Below are positions 62,740 to 64,000 of a stretch of DNA of 64,000 nt, piece after piece. How positions within the stretch are numbered: position 1 is the stretch's first letter; every line of letters begins with the position of its first letter. Both the position numbers and the translations under genes were made by a program. Source of the DNA: Lysobacter capsici (GTDB lineage Bacteria > Pseudomonadota > Gammaproteobacteria > Xanthomonadales > Xanthomonadaceae); NCBI RefSeq assembly GCF_014779555.2, contig NZ_CP094357.1, forward strand, positions 2,852,001-2,916,000, written 5' to 3'. The notes below the pieces were generated by a model, which saw nothing but the letters and a program-made list of their open reading frames with translations, did no database searches and was not told the DNA's origin.

Positions 62740-63074
62740 TGAAGAACGATAGCTACGCGCCATTCATTATTTATGGTGAGGACGATGACGATGAGGCGCG
62801 TCTAAGCCTTCTCGATAACGGGATGTTTGCTCGCAGGCATGTGTTTGCTGGTCTTGGCCGCGAGAGCAACGGCTACAGCTGGGCAAGTCTGGCCAAGTCG
62901 GTGGCCAAATCCTTGTCTGCCGAATCGCAACAGTTGGATTTCAATCCTGAGGCGGACATGCTCTCGATTTATGGCCCTGCATCTGTTTTGCTGCAATTGG
63001 CTCGCGCCCTGCAGGAGCTGTATATGAACGAGCGCGCGCTGGGGCATGCAATCGAATTGTCCGAGGTTGATTGA
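62739..63074 (+). CDS. Immunity protein, Imm51-like
   Basis: 111 residues; the start overlaps the previous stop by one base (TAATG). The pattern RESNGYSWASLAKSVAKS and later LDFNPEADMLSIYGPASVLL matches the Imm51 family (ESNGYDW..LA and FDPEAGMF). It is cytoplasmic and acidic (EDDDDEA). Its GC content is the lowest noticed in the window (28 of 60 bases at 62761-62820 by hand count). Either it is the true partner of the GIY-YIG tip, or it is kept from an earlier toxin tip as an orphan immunity gene. Confidence 0.75.
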   Translation: MKNDSYAPFIIYGEDDDDEARLSLLDNGMFARRHVFAGLGRESNGYSWASLAKSVAKSLSAESQQLDFNPEADMLSIYGPASVLLQLARALQELYMNERALGHAIELSEVD

Positions 63075-63320
63075 TTCAACTGGCGGGCCTGCTCTCAAGA
63101 CGTGGCCGATCTTGCGAAGGAAGTTGAGGCTTGAATGGCGGCCTCATCGCGGCTTCGCGTGCCAGGCAAAAGAACGAATGGCTCCAGCGAGTCTGCGTCC
63201 GAAACCCTCCTGCGTATCAGATGCTGATGGCGCTCAGGAAGCGTTATGTTGTTGTCTGGACGTGACGCATCCGGATCGTTCGGGATAAATGGCAGGCTAC
63301 AAGTGCTCGACACCAGGGAC
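63075..63320 (+). pseudogene. Possible remnant of an older effector/immunity segment
   Basis: No complete gene is present. Two short in-frame stretches look protein-like: 63075-63134 (FNWRACSQDVADLAKEVEA then stop) and 63128-63268 (GLIAASRARQKNEWLQRV, then VRNPPAYQMLMALRKRYVVV). Neither has a plausible start. Position and low GC fit decay products often found behind rhs toxin tips, but chance reading cannot be excluded. Confidence 0.25.
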
Positions 63321-63323
63321 GCA

Positions 63324-63348
63324 AAACGCCGCCCTTGAGGCGGCGTTT
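63324..63348. terminator. Bidirectional terminator between immunity genes and tssA
   Basis: AAACGCCGCC (63324-63333), loop CTTGA, GGCGGCGTTT (63339-63348): a perfect 10-base stem flanked by A and T runs, so it can end transcripts from both directions between convergent genes. Confidence 0.85.
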
Positions 63349-63372
63349 CCACAAGTGCGGGGCCGACCGAAG

Positions 63373-64000
63373 CTAGTCGTTGTTGCCGCCGTCGTTGCTA
63401 TCGAGCAACTCCTCGATCTGACTAAGCGTGCTCTCATCCTTGATCACCCGCTTGAGCCACACATGCAGCGGCATCTCGCCCCAGCGCGCGGCCTTGTCGG
63501 CGAGGTAGGCGACCGGGCTGTGCGGCTCGGTACGACGGAAGAAATCGGCCACGCGCCGCAGTTGCGCGATCGCGTCGCGGCGCGATTCGATCGCGCCGGG
63601 CGGCGAGGCGGCGGCCTGGCTGCGCGCCGGCGCGGTGTCGCTCTCTAACGCGCCATCGATCCGTTCGCCCGGCGATTGCGGGTCGGATGCGACCCCGTCG
63701 ATCAGCACGCCGGCCTCGCGGGCGAAGCGTCGGGTGGTGTCGACCAGGTGCTCGAGCTGCTCGCGCGCCTGGGCGAAGCTCGGGCCTTCGTGGCCCAGGC
63801 GGGCGTCGATAATCTGTTCGAGTTCGCGCAGCGCCTCGCGGCAATCGGGCACGACTTCGATCAGCTTGAGGTAGTACTCGCGCGGCGTGGCGCGTCGCGC
63901 CGTTTCGATCTGTTCGACGGTCGGGCCGTTGCCGTCCTCGCTGCCGCGACGCGCGTGCGCCAGTTCGATGTCGGCGATGCCGTAGCGTCCCTGCGGCGAT
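63373..64000 (-). CDS. tssA: T6SS protein TssA (C-terminal part; continues past the window)
   Basis: About 208 C-terminal residues, frame open to the window edge. Visible pattern: QGRYGIADIELAHARRG, then VEQIETARRATPREYYLKLI, DCREALRELEQIIDARLG, and near the end SPVAYLADKAARWGEMPLHV followed by WLKRVIKDESTLSQIEELLD. The SPVAYLxxKAARWGxMPLHxWL stretch is characteristic of the ImpA/TssA C-terminus, which forms the ring or star that primes and caps the growing sheath. It is read on the opposite strand from the vgrG-rhs module, so more T6SS core genes are expected beyond position 64000. Confidence 0.92.
   Translation of the reverse strand, partial: SPQGRYGIADIELAHARRGSEDGNGPTVEQIETARRATPREYYLKLIEVVPDCREALRELEQIIDARLGHEGPSFAQAREQLEHLVDTTRRFAREAGVLIDGVASDPQSPGERIDGALESDTAPARSQAAASPPGAIESRRDAIAQLRRVADFFRRTEPHSPVAYLADKAARWGEMPLHVWLKRVIKDESTLSQIEELLDSNDGGNND

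Overview
This window is from a high-GC gammaproteobacterium of the Lysobacter/Xanthomonas group, most likely a Lysobacter. The reasons are gene content (a type IV secretion effector with a Xanthomonas-type XVIPCD tail, a Wsp surface-sensing operon, type VI secretion genes, and a Wzy-type exopolysaccharide locus with a Clp-like site) and intergenic repeats typical of that family (GTAGGAGCGGC..GCCGC and GGGATTCG-type). Assignment to genus is an inference. No tRNA, rRNA, CRISPR array, insertion sequence or prophage was seen.

Layout. 1-2.3 kb: the end of an MdtC-like RND pump gene and its NodT-type outer-membrane partner. 2.5-6.6 kb: a small EF-hand membrane protein, an M23 peptidase, a ZntB-type transporter and a BenE transporter. 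6.8-26.4 kb: an exopolysaccharide locus. On the minus strand run wzb, wzc, a wecA-wecB fusion, wecC, a flippase, an acyltransferase, an O-antigen polymerase/ligase, a glycosyltransferase, an unrecognised secreted TIM-barrel-like protein, a two-domain dehydrogenase, a heparinase II/III protein, a GT4 glycosyltransferase and a YdcF protein; wza runs outward on the plus strand. WecB and WecC point to a UDP-ManNAcA-derived sugar. 26.6-28.4 kb: a secreted CocE/NonD hydrolase.

29.0-37.5 kb: a complete wspA-B-C-D-E-F-R operon, mostly with ATGA overlaps, ending in a diguanylate cyclase with intact GGEEF and I-site. It is followed by a gene for a 499-residue protein with two HNH-like modules and a C-terminal XVIPCD, a likely substrate of an X-type T4SS. 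39.4-42.6 kb: DUF4331, HupE/UreJ, a small membrane protein and DUF4198, probably a metal-related envelope operon.

43.3-64.0 kb: a T6SS region. It holds a divergent pair (a Pro/Ala-rich membrane protein and an M15 peptidase), PAAR, a membrane protein with a degenerate ketosynthase-like domain, tssM, tagF, an OmpA-family gene, vgrG, a TPR-like adaptor candidate, a 42-residue membrane protein, an Rhs effector with a GIY-YIG-like toxin tip, two different immunity genes (Imm26-like, Imm51-like), a terminator and the end of tssA on the minus strand. Base composition drops part-way through the rhs gene and stays low through the immunity genes, which suggests exchange of the effector end.

A plausible link between the parts, not proven here: WspR makes c-di-GMP, c-di-GMP-responsive Clp binds the site between wzb and wza, and surface contact thereby adjusts polysaccharide output beside two contact-dependent weapon systems.
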